Assembly: GCF_022548875.1 (NCBI RefSeq)
Contig: NZ_JAKZEW010000015.1
Coordinates: 631-64,630, forward strand
DNA length: 64,000 nucleotides
Direction of reading: 5' to 3'
From: Glycomyces sp. L485
GTDB lineage: Bacteria > Actinomycetota > Actinomycetes > Mycobacteriales > Micromonosporaceae
The position numbers were made by a program, and so were the translations under genes. Below the pieces are notes generated by a model. The model saw only the letters and a list, made by a program, of their open reading frames with translations, made no database searches and had not been told where the DNA came from. Within the stretch, counting starts at the first letter, position 1; every line of letters begins with the position of its first letter. Positions 36,052 to 45,468 of this stretch are shown here, piece by piece.

Positions 36052-37287
36052 CTACTCGAGCGTCTGCTCGACGTAGTCGACGTTCTCGTAGGTGTTGTCG
36101 GGACCGTACTGGTAGATCCCGATGGTCGCGGCTGTGACGTCGCCTTCGGGCGAGAACTCGATCGGGCCGGACTGGCCTTGGTAGTCGATGTCCTCACCGG
36201 CGTCGAGCAGCTCCACGCATTCGGCGAAGTCGCTGCACTGGGTGCCTCCGCTGGAGACGTCGATCATGTTGTCCTTGACGGTGTCGGAGTCGTACGATCC
36301 GCCGGCGACGGCGGCGAGGGCCACGAGCATCGTGGCGTCGTAGGACTCGGCGGCGTACGAGAAGTCCTCGAGATCGGGATCGATCTCCAGGAGGCGGTCC
36401 TGGATGCCCGACGGGTCGGCGCCGGGCAGCGTGCCCTTGGTGCCTTCCAGCATGCCCTCGGGGAACTCGTCGCCGTAGTTGGACAGGTTGCCGTCGACGA
36501 AGTACCAGCCCAGGTCCTGAGCGCTGAGGTTCGACTCGGCGAGCTCGGGCGCGAGGTTGGTGATCTCGTTGAAGGTGATCAGCACGACCGCGTCGGCGTC
36601 GGCCGCGGCGAGGGCGGAGACTTCAGCGGAGAACTCGGTGGCGTTCGGGTCGTAGATCTCCTTCATGACCACCTCGCCGCCGAAATCGACGACGTTCTGC
36701 TCGACCGCGTCGGCCAGGCCGGTGCCATAGGAGTCCTGCAGTGCCAGGATGGCGACCTTCTCGTGTCCGTCGGCGATGACCTGGTCGGCGAGCACGCGGC
36801 CCTGGAGGACGTCCGAAGGCGCGGTCCGGAAGTAGTAGTCGCCGCGCTCATAGGTCGTGAAGTCCGGAGAGGTGTTCGCCGGCGAGACCTGGACGATGCC
36901 CTCTTCGTAGAGCTTGTCGATGAACTGGAACGACACGCCGGACGAGGCGGAGCCGATGACGACGTCCACATCCTGAGCGATCAAGGCGTCCGCGGACTGG
37001 CTGGCGATGTCGGTCGACGTGTCGCCGGAGTCCTCGTGGAGGACGTCGACACATTCGTCCAGCACTCCCCCGGCCTCGTTGATCTCCTCGATCGCAAGGT
37101 TGACCCCGGCGAATTCAGGCGGGCCGAGGAAGGCGAGCGAGCCGGTCTGCGGCAGGATCGTGCCGATTTTCATTCCGCAGTCGGCGTCCGAACTTCCTGA
37201 GTCCTCGTCGCCGCCGCAGGCTGCGAGCGCGAATGCTGTGGCACCCGCTGTCGCTGCTGCTAGCAGTACTCGGGGAAAGCGAGACAT
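36052..37287 (-). CDS. livK: branched-chain amino-acid ABC substrate-binding lipoprotein
   Basis: Lipoprotein of 411 residues: signal with lipobox LAAC (C near residue 24), then a Leu/Ile/Val-binding type I fold (IGTILPQTGSLAFLGPPEFAG; VDVVIGSASSGVS). It presumably feeds LivHMGF. Unusually it is encoded on the opposite strand and converges with the permease/ATPase operon, so it has its own promoter and expression level. The ligand could be amino acids, amides or urea-type molecules. Confidence 0.92.
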   Translation of the reverse strand: MSRFPRVLLAAATAGATAFALAACGGDEDSGSSDADCGMKIGTILPQTGSLAFLGPPEFAGVNLAIEEINEAGGVLDECVDVLHEDSGDTSTDIASQSADALIAQDVDVVIGSASSGVSFQFIDKLYEEGIVQVSPANTSPDFTTYERGDYYFRTAPSDVLQGRVLADQVIADGHEKVAILALQDSYGTGLADAVEQNVVDFGGEVVMKEIYDPNATEFSAEVSALAAADADAVVLITFNEITNLAPELAESNLSAQDLGWYFVDGNLSNYGDEFPEGMLEGTKGTLPGADPSGIQDRLLEIDPDLEDFSYAAESYDATMLVALAAVAGGSYDSDTVKDNMIDVSSGGTQCSDFAECVELLDAGEDIDYQGQSGPIEFSPEGDVTAATIGIYQYGPDNTYENVDYVEQTLE

Positions 37288-37717
37288 GTCTTCTCCTAGT
37301 TGTGTTCGAGATGAGCATCCGTTGACCGGTTCCGAGGTTGACGTGATGCGAGTTACACCCTATTGCCCCAGGGGCTCCCGCGCTAGGTGCCGTAACCACA
37401 CCCGATCCGATATGTGATAGGCCCGTGATCTTTTGTCCGATAGCTTTCCGAATCTTTTCGGCTGTGAGAACCGCGCATTTTGTATCCATTGCGGAATTCA
37501 CCTCAAAGGGCACGAAACCACATAGACGGCGGTTCTCAAGATAACAGAGATACGGGCGTGATTCGGGATATCCTTCCCCCTTCTGTGGGAGTCGGTCCGC
37601 TTCACAGGGGGAGGGCGGCGCAGCCCCGGCCTTGACCTTCCGACTCGCCCGATCCTAGGGTTACTCCTCGCAGGGAGATCCGGAAGCCCATAAGGCACAG
37701 ACGGAAGAGGCGACCAC
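37288..37717. promoter_or_regulatory. 430-bp divergent intergenic region, livK / PfkB
   Basis: AT-richer than its surroundings. It holds a 9-bp inverted repeat GAGAACCGC (37466-37474) / GCGGTTCTC (37529-37537) with a 54-base spacer. No small gene or RNA is recognised. It should contain the promoters of livK and of the PfkB kinase gene. Confidence 0.4.
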
Positions 37718-39322
37718 ATGCTCGACATCCTCGTGGCCGGCGGCGTCGGCGTCGACACGATCGTCCGCGTCCCCGAGATCAAGGTCTTCGAGGGCGACAA
37801 CCTGGGGGTCGAACCGATCCGGGACTTCGTCGCCCACACCGGCAACGGGGTGGCCCTCGGCTGCCTGCACCTGAGGCTGGCGACCCGCTTCATCGACTAC
37901 ATCGGCGAGGACACCCAGGGCGAGATGATCCTGCGCCGCTACGAGGAGGAAGGCCTGGACTTCCGCCACCTGATCTCCGAGCGAGGCACCTCCCGGTCGG
38001 TGAACCTGGTCGACGACGAGGGCCGGCGCTTCTCCTTCTACGACTTCCGGCACGCCCCGGACCTGCGCCTGCCACCGGATTTCTACAGGCCGCACCTGGC
38101 CGAGGCGGCCCACGTCCACATCTCGATCGCGAACGTCACCCGCGCCATGCTCGCCGACCTCGACGACGGCGTGCCAGTCTCGACCGACCTGCACGCCTGG
38201 GACGGCGAATCGGACCACCACAAGGACTACGCGCTGCGCGCCGACACCGTCTTCCTGTCGGTCGCCAAGCTCGGTGGCCGGCACGAGCAGGCGATGCGGT
38301 GGATCATCGACAACGGCCGCGCGTCGCTGGTGGTCGCGACCGCCGGCGAGCGGGGAGGTTACGTCCTGGAGCGTGCCGGGTCGGTCTGGCCCTACCCGGC
38401 CCTGGATCCGGTCGCGGAGCTGAGCGGGGCGCTCCCCGAATGGGCCGGCTGGAGGCCGGTCGACTCCAACGGCGCCGGCGACGCCTTCGTCTCGGGCTTC
38501 CTGTGGGCGAGGCGCCGCGGCGAGGACCTCGGGAGCGCGGTCGACGCCGGACGCATCGCCGGGGCCTTCGCCTGCCGCAAAGAGGGCACCCACTCCGAGT
38601 TCATCGACGAGCCGCTCCTCGCCGAGAGCCTCGCGGTCCTGCGGCGGTTAGTCGGCGCGGCTCTCGGTCATGGCCTTGGCTCGGGCGATGACGTCGTCGA
38701 ACGGGGACGGCTCTGTCGGCCTCGGCGGCCCGAGCTCCCGGCGGTCGGGCTGGACCACCAGCATCAGGGCCGTGCCCACGAGCGCGGCCACCACCGGGGC
38801 CCCCAGGCCGATCTCGGGAACCGGCCAGAGGCCGGCGGTGGCGCCCGCGATGATCATGTAGGCACCCCAGGTGAGGATCGACCACGCGGCCGCGAAGATG
38901 ATCAAGTCGCGGCGGCGACGCAGGTCCGGGCGCACCAGCCAGGTCAGCAGGTCGGCCAGCGCGCCGGATGCGAGGAACAACCAGACGAATCCCGTGTTGT
39001 CGAAGCCGGTGTTGGCCCCTGCCATGAGGGCGGGGTAGAGGAACGCGACGGTGAAGAAGCCCGGCGGGAGTCCGAACCGGCCGGTGGCGAGCAGGACCGT
39101 GCCGAGCACGAGGACAGTGGTGAACATGATGCCCGCCACCGGGAACGAGGCGAACTCGTGGGGGCCGCGGAGGGCGAGGGCCACTTCGGTCGGCCGGTGG
39201 GCGAAGGCGATGACGTAGCTGAGGAAGAGCACGAGCGCCGAGAACGCGTAGCCGAGGGCGAGTGCGGGGGCGGCGAAGCGCAGGTACGGGGGGATCGGTT
39301 CGGGTTCGGCGTCGAGGGCTGA
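37718..39322 (+). CDS. PfkB family carbohydrate kinase, reading frame open past its normal end
   Basis: The first 310 codons form a PfkB kinase. The N-terminal LVAGGVGVDTIVRVPE and GNGVALGCLHLRL segments are present. The C-terminal signature DSNGAGDAF carries the catalytic Asp and anion hole. ATG 37718 has a GAAGAGG-like site upstream. The family should end near 38649, where TAG lies one frame away, overlapping the neighbour's stop as TTAG. Instead the frame remains open to 39322 through antisense of the membrane-protein gene, giving Arg/Glu/Gly-rich text. A 1-bp frame change is the simplest explanation. Substrate: a sugar or nucleoside. Confidence 0.7.
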   Translation: MLDILVAGGVGVDTIVRVPEIKVFEGDNLGVEPIRDFVAHTGNGVALGCLHLRLATRFIDYIGEDTQGEMILRRYEEEGLDFRHLISERGTSRSVNLVDDEGRRFSFYDFRHAPDLRLPPDFYRPHLAEAAHVHISIANVTRAMLADLDDGVPVSTDLHAWDGESDHHKDYALRADTVFLSVAKLGGRHEQAMRWIIDNGRASLVVATAGERGGYVLERAGSVWPYPALDPVAELSGALPEWAGWRPVDSNGAGDAFVSGFLWARRRGEDLGSAVDAGRIAGAFACRKEGTHSEFIDEPLLAESLAVLRRLVGAALGHGLGSGDDVVERGRLCRPRRPELPAVGLDHQHQGRAHERGHHRGPQADLGNRPEAGGGARDDHVGTPGEDRPRGREDDQVAAATQVRAHQPGQQVGQRAGCEEQPDESRVVEAGVGPCHEGGVEERDGEEARRESEPAGGEQDRAEHEDSGEHDARHRERGELVGAAEGEGHFGRPVGEGDDVAEEEHERRERVAEGECGGGEAQVRGDRFGFGVEG

Positions 39323-39826
39323 ACGGCGCCAGGCGGACAGCCAGGGGGCGAGGACGATGAGGAGGCCGCCGAGGGCCAGGCCCAGATGCGAAGGGCTGAA
39401 GAGGATGTCGAGGCTCTCTTCGACGCCGAGGATCGAGTGCCAGAGCATGTCGCCGAGACCGGAGACGATGAACAGGGGGGCGCCGACGATGGCGGGCCCG
39501 TAGCCGTGGGGGACGGCGGCGAGGCCGGTGCGGCCGTCGGACCGGTGGGCGCGGACGAGGAGGTAGCCGATCCAGATCGCGGTTGCGAAGAAGCCGGTGT
39601 AGAAGGCCAGGTGCCACCAGGTGAAGAAGTCTTCGACCCAGTCGCGGGCGTGGGCGTTGACGTCGAGGAGGAGTCCGCCGAAGAACCAGGCGGAGAACGC
39701 GGCGGTGGTGAGGTCCTGCCACCAGGTCGCGAAGAGTCGAGGGTGCCTGGAGTCCTTCAGCAGGTGCATTTTGTATTCCAGCAATCGGTCTAGGGGTGTC
39801 ATGGCCATGAGCTCATCATGGCGCAT
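38648..39826 (-). CDS. multi-pass membrane protein of unknown function
   Basis: Protein of 392 residues with about nine to ten hydrophobic helices and a hydrophilic tail. Conserved-looking His/Asp-rich helices (SGLGDMLWHSILGVEESLD; FSPSHLGLALGG) could bind a metal or haem. I do not recognise a characterised family. Several Met codons near the start leave it uncertain (39826 or 39808). It is convergent with the PfkB gene, sharing TTAG at the stops if the latter ended normally. Confidence 0.75.
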   Translation of the reverse strand: MRHDELMAMTPLDRLLEYKMHLLKDSRHPRLFATWWQDLTTAAFSAWFFGGLLLDVNAHARDWVEDFFTWWHLAFYTGFFATAIWIGYLLVRAHRSDGRTGLAAVPHGYGPAIVGAPLFIVSGLGDMLWHSILGVEESLDILFSPSHLGLALGGLLIVLAPWLSAWRRSALDAEPEPIPPYLRFAAPALALGYAFSALVLFLSYVIAFAHRPTEVALALRGPHEFASFPVAGIMFTTVLVLGTVLLATGRFGLPPGFFTVAFLYPALMAGANTGFDNTGFVWLFLASGALADLLTWLVRPDLRRRRDLIIFAAAWSILTWGAYMIIAGATAGLWPVPEIGLGAPVVAALVGTALMLVVQPDRRELGPPRPTEPSPFDDVIARAKAMTESRAD

Positions 39827-39891
39827 GAGCCTGTACGACGCAATTGCGGATCGTTACGCGAATGCGAGGAGGTGCAGGTGCGGCCGGGGTT

Positions 39892-40404
39892 TCATCGCGC
39901 GACCGGTTTCTGCAGAGTCAGCACGCGGGTCACGGTGCCGTCGTCGTTGGATTTGTCGCGGACGTGCGTGAAGCCGAGCTTGTCGAGGACCGCGAGGGAG
40001 GCGGTGTTCGGCGCTGCCACGGTTGCGTGCACCTGGTCGAGTCCGAGGCCGTCGAAGCCGTAGTGGGCGATCGCGGCCGCCAGCTCGGTTCCGAGGCCGG
40101 TGCCCCAGCTCGCCGGAGTCAGCGCGTAGACGAGCTCGTGGCCTCCGGAGACCTCGGTGGGTTTGATCTCGGCGTGCCCGATAAGGCGGCCGTCCTTGCG
40201 CACGGCCCAGACGTCGAATGCGTTCCTGTCGTAGACCTTGGTGAAGATCCGGCCGAACAGTGCTCGGCCCTCCGCTTCGGGGACGGGGCCGTCGCCGATC
40301 CATTGCGACACCCGGGTGTCGCCGAACAGGGCGACGAAGTCCTCCTCGTCATCGGGGACGTAGGGTTCGAGGAGCAGACGCTCGGTTCGCAGCGTAGGGG
40401 TCAT
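39892..40404 (-). CDS. GNAT family N-acetyltransferase (RimJ/RimL type)
   Basis: Protein of 170 residues. Begins with LRTERLLLEPYVPDDEEDF, typical of RimJ/RimL-like GNATs. The acetyl-CoA loop region is WGTGLGTELAAA and the C-terminal NTASLAVLDKLGF motif is present. It may acetylate a ribosomal protein N-terminus or a small molecule; the sequence does not tell. The glutaminyl cyclase gene lies 50 bp upstream on the same strand. Confidence 0.88.
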   Translation of the reverse strand: MTPTLRTERLLLEPYVPDDEEDFVALFGDTRVSQWIGDGPVPEAEGRALFGRIFTKVYDRNAFDVWAVRKDGRLIGHAEIKPTEVSGGHELVYALTPASWGTGLGTELAAAIAHYGFDGLGLDQVHATVAAPNTASLAVLDKLGFTHVRDKSNDDGTVTRVLTLQKPVAR

Positions 40405-40454
40405 GGGCCGAGACGCTAATCGGTCGGCGGCCGCGTCCGCAATCGGATATCGGC

Positions 40455-41264
40455 CTATTCGAACCGGACCAGGAACATCGTCGGCCAGAGCTTCCCGGTG
40501 ATGTAGAAGGTGTCCTCCTCTTCGGCGGCCGCGATGCCGTTGAGGACGTCGGCGGTCGCCGCTGCGTCTTGTGTGAGCATTCCGGAGGCGTCGACGACGG
40601 CGCCCACTTCACCGGTGGAGGGGTCGATGCGGACGATCTCGTCGGTCTGCCAGACGTTCGCCCACACCTGGCCGTCGACACATTCGAGCTCGTTGATCCG
40701 CTGGAGCGGTTCGCCTTCGAGGGTGACCTCGACGGTGCCCTGTTCCGCGAACGTGTCCGGGTCGCGGAAGGTGAGCTCGGCAGATCCGTCGCTCATGACG
40801 AGACGTCCGCCGTCATGGCAGATCCCCCAGCCTTCGCCCTCGTATTCGACCGTGTCGACGACGCCGAGGGTTTCGAGGTCCCTTTGGTAGGCGACGCCTT
40901 CCTGCCAGGTGATCTGCCAGACGGCGTCGTCGGTGAGGGTGAGGCCCTCGGCGAATTCGTCGCCGGGCAGCGCTTCGGAATCGAGGACGTCGCCGGTGCC
41001 GGGGTCGACGAGGCGGATGTCCGAAGAGCCGTAGAGGCCGGTGCTCTCGTAGAAGACGCCGTCGCGCAGTTCGAGTCCCTGCGTGAACGCGGCGGGGTCG
41101 TGGTCGAAGGTGTCGATGACTTCGACGCCGAGTCGTTGGACGCCAGGGGCTTCGGCGGGCTCGGACTCTTCGGCGTCGGCGGGCGCGCCGCATCCGGCGA
41201 GGGCGGCCAGCGCGGCGGCGCCGAGGAGTGCCGCGGCTCGTTTCTGATCGAACACTGATCTCAT
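40455..41264 (-). CDS. glutaminyl-peptide cyclotransferase lipoprotein
   Basis: Protein of 269 residues. Lipoprotein signal with lipobox LAGC (C near residue 25) followed by the plant-type glutamine cyclotransferase beta-propeller: DPAAFTQGLE, FYESTGLYGSS, NELECVDGQVWANVW and LNGIA are the family landmarks. Catalyses pyroglutamate formation at N-terminal Gln of exported peptides, outside the membrane. It is followed by the GNAT gene. Confidence 0.9.
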   Translation of the reverse strand: MRSVFDQKRAAALLGAAALAALAGCGAPADAEESEPAEAPGVQRLGVEVIDTFDHDPAAFTQGLELRDGVFYESTGLYGSSDIRLVDPGTGDVLDSEALPGDEFAEGLTLTDDAVWQITWQEGVAYQRDLETLGVVDTVEYEGEGWGICHDGGRLVMSDGSAELTFRDPDTFAEQGTVEVTLEGEPLQRINELECVDGQVWANVWQTDEIVRIDPSTGEVGAVVDASGMLTQDAAATADVLNGIAAAEEEDTFYITGKLWPTMFLVRFE

Positions 41265-41385
41265 CTCCAGGAGCTTTCAGGTGTTGCTCAGTACCGTACT
41301 GGCTATGACAAATGAGGACAAGGCCAACCATCGGGGGTATTGACCGGAGCCCGGTGGCGCGGCGACTGGATGACAGGGGGTTCGT

Positions 41386-42243
41386 TCAGCTTCGCTTGCG
41401 CCACCGGGTGACGGTCGCGGAGACGGTGGCGCGGATCGGCTCGGGCAACTTCTCGACCGCCGCGGCGAGTGCGGCGGGATCGTGGTGCCGGGCGCTGGGT
41501 CCCATCGCGACGAGGCGCAGGGCGTCGTCACGGCCGAGTTCGATCACATATCGAAGCTCGTCGGTCTGCTCGGCCGTGAACGCCGTGCCGAGCTGGTCGA
41601 CGGTCCGCTGCGGTTTCGCGGGGTCGACGCTCAACAGTTCCAAGGCGCCGACGAGTTCGCGCAGGTGGTCCTGCCGGGGGGTCAGCACCACCAGCAATCC
41701 TCTCGGGTGGAGGATTCGCGCGATCTCGTCGGGGTTGCGGGGGGCGAAGACGTTGAGGACCGCGGCGGCGGCGCCGTCGCGTACCGGCAGTCGGGTCCAC
41801 GCGTCGGCGAGCACTGCGGCGAGTCGCCCTTGGGTTCCGGCGGCTCGCCGCAGAACTCTTCGCGCCGTTCGGCGCAGCGCGTACTTGGAGGTGTCGAGGC
41901 CGATGCCTTCGCGCCGCTCGTCGGCGTCGAGGGCGGCGGCGAGGTAGTGGCCGGTGCCGCAGCCCGGTTCGACGAGGACGCCGGGTGCGTCGGTGAGGCA
42001 GGCGCGCGCGGTCGCGTCGATGAGCGGGTCGAAGGCGCCCAAGGACAGGAAGTCCTCTCGGGCCGCGATCTGGTCGGCCGTGTCGCCGGTGGTGGTGTTG
42101 GCTCCGGGGGCGATCAAGGGTGCGTAGCCCTGTTTGGCGAGGTCGAAGGAGTGTCCGTCGGGGCAGTGGAGCCGACGTTCGGTCTGATCGAGGGCCTGGC
42201 CGCAGTTGGGGCAGGCGAGCGCGTGGAGCGCGGGGAGCGTCAT
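41386..42243 (-). CDS. RlmA-like 23S rRNA (guanine-N1) methyltransferase
   Basis: Protein of 285 residues. An N-terminal zinc-binding module CPNCG...LHCPDGHSFD is followed by KQGYAPLI, both hallmarks of RlmA(I)/RlmA(II). Then an SAM-binding Rossmann fold (VEPGCGTGHYLAA). Such enzymes methylate G745 or G748 in 23S rRNA, the latter linked to tylosin resistance. Start ATG 42243 overlaps the TetR gene stop by four bases (ATGA), so the two are co-expressed and the TetR protein may control it. Confidence 0.9.
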   Translation of the reverse strand: MTLPALHALACPNCGQALDQTERRLHCPDGHSFDLAKQGYAPLIAPGANTTTGDTADQIAAREDFLSLGAFDPLIDATARACLTDAPGVLVEPGCGTGHYLAAALDADERREGIGLDTSKYALRRTARRVLRRAAGTQGRLAAVLADAWTRLPVRDGAAAAVLNVFAPRNPDEIARILHPRGLLVVLTPRQDHLRELVGALELLSVDPAKPQRTVDQLGTAFTAEQTDELRYVIELGRDDALRLVAMGPSARHHDPAALAAAVEKLPEPIRATVSATVTRWRKRS

Positions 42244-42851
42244 CGGGCGTCCTCGGGGTCGAGCAGGTGTACGAAGGCGCGGTAGGACGCGACCAGGTCG
42301 ACCGAGTCGGGCTCGTGGAGCCACTGGAACTGGAGGCCGTCCATGATCGCGATGAGCAGGGGCGCGACTTCGGCGGGGGTGAGCCCGGACGGGAGCCGAT
42401 CGCCCCATTCGCGGCGGAGCACCGATTCCATCCCCCTCCTGGTGCGGCGGTAGCGGTCGTGGAAGTACTCCCCGGCGGGGTGGTCTTCGGTGACGGACTC
42501 GCCGAGGAGCGCCGAGAAGGTCCGGATGAGTTCGGGGCGTGCGGCATTGGCCTGGACGAGCGTGTCGAGGCCGGCCATGGTCCAGGAGCTCTCGACCGCT
42601 TCGGGAGAGCCGCCGTTGTCCCACTCATCCCTTTGGCGCAGCACCTCGATGAGCAGCTCGTCCTTGGTCGGGAAGTAGTGGAGCAGGCCCTGCTGGGTGA
42701 GGCCGACCTTCTCTGCCACGGCGGCGAGGCTGGAGCCGCGGAAGCCGCGCTCGGCGATCACTTCGATCGCGGCGCGCACGATCTCCTCGCGGCGGGCCCG
42801 GCCTCGGGCTCCGTGCCTGACTCCATTGTGCGATACGGGTGCTGGTGGCAT
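42240..42851 (-). CDS. TetR family transcriptional regulator
   Basis: Protein of 203 residues with the TetR helix-turn-helix (REEIVRAAIEVIAERGF then LAAVAEKVGLTQQGLLHYF) and a ligand-binding C-terminal region. I prefer ATG 42851; a longer start at 42905 adds a non-conserved segment. Coupled to the methyltransferase and divergent from the GH3 gene 126 bp away. A weak GAAT-aaca-ATTC repeat (42897-42908) lies in between. Confidence 0.88.
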   Translation of the reverse strand: MPPAPVSHNGVRHGARGRARREEIVRAAIEVIAERGFRGSSLAAVAEKVGLTQQGLLHYFPTKDELLIEVLRQRDEWDNGGSPEAVESSWTMAGLDTLVQANAARPELIRTFSALLGESVTEDHPAGEYFHDRYRRTRRGMESVLRREWGDRLPSGLTPAEVAPLLIAIMDGLQFQWLHEPDSVDLVASYRAFVHLLDPEDAR

Positions 42852-42977
42852 CGGCTGCTCTCTGACGGTGGGCGGGCTCCAACGGTACAGACTGGGGAAT
42901 AACAATTCGGTTGCATGTCCTACCGGTCATTCGGCGACGATGCCACACTGCTCGTATCCACACGGAAAGGCAAGGCC

Positions 42978-45458
42978 ATGAGTGACGCCGAATGGACGGT
43001 CCCGGCCGACCGCCCCGAGTACGACGACGCCGTCGAGGCCGCGCTCGCAGGTCTCGACCTCGACACCAAGGCCGCTCTGCTCGCCGGCATCGACATGTGG
43101 CGACTGCTGGAGATCCCCGAGATCGGGCTGCGGTCGATGACGGTCTCCGACGGCCCCATCGGCGTGCGCGGCCGGTTCTGGACGGTCGCCGATCCGTCCC
43201 TGGCCCTCCCGAGCCCGACTGCGCAGGCCGCCTCCTGGGACCCCGAGTTCGTGCGTGAAATCGGCCGCCTGCTCGCCGCCGAGGCCCGCCGCAAACATGT
43301 CGACGTGCTCCTCGCCCCGACGATCAACCTGCACCGTTCCCCGCTGGGCGGCAGGCACTTCGAGGCGTTCTCCGAGGACCCGTACCTGACCGGGAGCATC
43401 GCTCGGGCCTACGTGGCCGGCGTGCAGGAAGGCGGCGTCGGCACCACGATGAAGCACTACGTCGCCAACGACGCCGAGACCGACCGGTTCACTGTCGACA
43501 ACATCATCGACGAGCGCGCCCTCCGCGAGCTTTACCTGCGGCCCTTCGAGATGACCGCCGAAACCGTGCGCCCGTGGGGCGTCATGACCGCCTACAACTC
43601 CGTGAACGGCCACACCATGACCGCCCACAGGCGGCTCATGCGCGTCCTGCGCGACGAATTCGGCTTCGACGGGTTCAACGTCTCGGACTGGTCCGCCGCC
43701 CGCCACACCGTCGAGGACATCGAAGCCGGCCTCGACCTGGCCATGCCGGGCCCGCACACCGTCTACGGGCCGCCGCTAGCCGAGGCCGTGCGCGAGGGCC
43801 GCGCCTCCGAAGCCGACGTCGACGCCGCCGTGCGCCGCGTCCTCAGACTCGCCGCCCGCGTCGGCGCGCTCCGCGGCGTCGAACCGGCCGTCACCGAACC
43901 GGCGGCCGGACCCGACGACGCCCGCGAGTTCCTCCGCGAGACCGCCCGCCGCTCCTTCGTACTGGTCAAGAACGACATCCCCGCAGGTGACGAAGCGCCG
44001 ATGCTGCCCCTGGCCGGCGACGTCCTCCACAGCCTCGCGCTCATCGGCCCGGCCGCCGCCGACGCCCGCGTCCTCGGCGGCGGATCGGCCACCGTCTTCC
44101 CCGAACACGTCATCTCCCCGCTCGCCGGACTGCGCGAGCGCCTCGCAGACCGCGTCGACTACCACCAGGGCGTCGACCTGCACGAACAGATCCTCCCCGC
44201 CGCGAACGGCTTCGAACTGCGAGTGCGGCCGGTCGCGAACGACGGGACCGAGCGCCCCGCCGAACCGCTCGCGAACGGCGATGTCAAGTGGATGGGCTAC
44301 ACCCCCGGCATGTCCACCGACGACTTCCACCACGCCGTGCTCGACGGCACCTACACCGCCACGACCACCGGCGAACACACCTTCGGCACCCGCGGCTCGG
44401 GGCACATCAAACTCGACATCGGCGGCGAGACCGTGTTCGAAGACGACTACTCCGTCGACCCCGACGACCCGTTCGAGTCCTTCTTCGGCGCCGGGGTCGA
44501 ACGCGGCACCGTCCATCTCGAACAGGGCCAGACCATCGACGTGCGCATGGAATTCACGCCGTTCGCCTTCCCACCCGGCTTCCCGCCGTCGGTCCTGTTC
44601 GGCCTCATGCACACCGAGCCGCGACCGGACGAGGACCGCCTCATCGCCGACGCCGTCGAGGCCGCCGGGCGCGCCGAGGCGGCCGTGGTCGTCGTCTCCA
44701 CCACCGCCCTCACCGAATCCGAGGGCTGGGACCGGCCGAACCTGCGGCTTCCCGGCCGCCAAGACGAACTGGTCGCCGCCGTCGCCGCGGCCAACCCGAA
44801 CACGATCGTGGTCGTCAACTCCGGTTCGCCCGTCGAGATGCCCTGGCGCGACGAGGTCGCCGCAATCCTCCTGACCTGGTTCCCCGGGCAGGAAGGGGGC
44901 CGCGCTCTGGCCGACGTCCTGCTCGGTGCCGAACCGGGCGGGCGACTGCCTACGACGTGGCCCAAGACGCTCGCCGACGCGCCGGTCACGCGCGTCGCGC
45001 CGGACGAGGAGGGCCGGCTGCACTACGCCGAGGGCGTCTTCATCGGTTACCGGGCGTGGGAGCGGCACGACGCCGAACCCGCCTACTGGTTCGGGCACGG
45101 TCTGTCCTATACCGAGTGGGACTACGAAGAGCTGTGCGTCGATGGCGAGGAGGTGACGGTGCGGGTGCGCAACTCGGGCGACCGCGCCGGACGCGAGGTC
45201 GTCCAGGTCTACCTCGCGCCGGGGGCCGACACGGCAGTGCCGGGCGGCATCGAGAAGCACCGGCTCGCCGCTTTCGAGGCGATCAGCGCCGAGGCGGGCG
45301 AGGCGGTGGAGGTGACCGTCACGCTCGACGGGCGCTCGTTCCAGGTGTGGGACGAGGCGGAAGCGGACTGGAGGACCGTCCTGGGGACGTGGACGGTGGA
45401 GGCGGGGCGTTCGGTCGCCGACCTGCGTCTGAGCGCGCAGCTCAAGAAGGCCCGGTAA
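42978..45458 (+). CDS. GH3 beta-glucosidase with PA14 domain
   Basis: Protein of 826 residues without signal peptide, so probably cytoplasmic. Family 3 N-domain with the KHYVAND segment and nucleophile D237 in GFNVSDW. A (alpha/beta)6 domain is split by a PA14 insertion (about residues 395-545, DGTYTATTTGEHTFGTRGSGHIKLDIGG). The acid/base Glu is likely in TALTESEGWDRP, and a fibronectin-III-like C-terminus closes the protein. This layout is typical of beta-glucosidases that accept small beta-glucosides. ATG 42978 follows AAAGGCAAGG. Possibly controlled by the divergent TetR gene. Confidence 0.93.
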   Translation: MSDAEWTVPADRPEYDDAVEAALAGLDLDTKAALLAGIDMWRLLEIPEIGLRSMTVSDGPIGVRGRFWTVADPSLALPSPTAQAASWDPEFVREIGRLLAAEARRKHVDVLLAPTINLHRSPLGGRHFEAFSEDPYLTGSIARAYVAGVQEGGVGTTMKHYVANDAETDRFTVDNIIDERALRELYLRPFEMTAETVRPWGVMTAYNSVNGHTMTAHRRLMRVLRDEFGFDGFNVSDWSAARHTVEDIEAGLDLAMPGPHTVYGPPLAEAVREGRASEADVDAAVRRVLRLAARVGALRGVEPAVTEPAAGPDDAREFLRETARRSFVLVKNDIPAGDEAPMLPLAGDVLHSLALIGPAAADARVLGGGSATVFPEHVISPLAGLRERLADRVDYHQGVDLHEQILPAANGFELRVRPVANDGTERPAEPLANGDVKWMGYTPGMSTDDFHHAVLDGTYTATTTGEHTFGTRGSGHIKLDIGGETVFEDDYSVDPDDPFESFFGAGVERGTVHLEQGQTIDVRMEFTPFAFPPGFPPSVLFGLMHTEPRPDEDRLIADAVEAAGRAEAAVVVVSTTALTESEGWDRPNLRLPGRQDELVAAVAAANPNTIVVVNSGSPVEMPWRDEVAAILLTWFPGQEGGRALADVLLGAEPGGRLPTTWPKTLADAPVTRVAPDEEGRLHYAEGVFIGYRAWERHDAEPAYWFGHGLSYTEWDYEELCVDGEEVTVRVRNSGDRAGREVVQVYLAPGADTAVPGGIEKHRLAAFEAISAEAGEAVEVTVTLDGRSFQVWDEAEADWRTVLGTWTVEAGRSVADLRLSAQLKKAR

Positions 45459-45468
45459 GCGGACTGAC

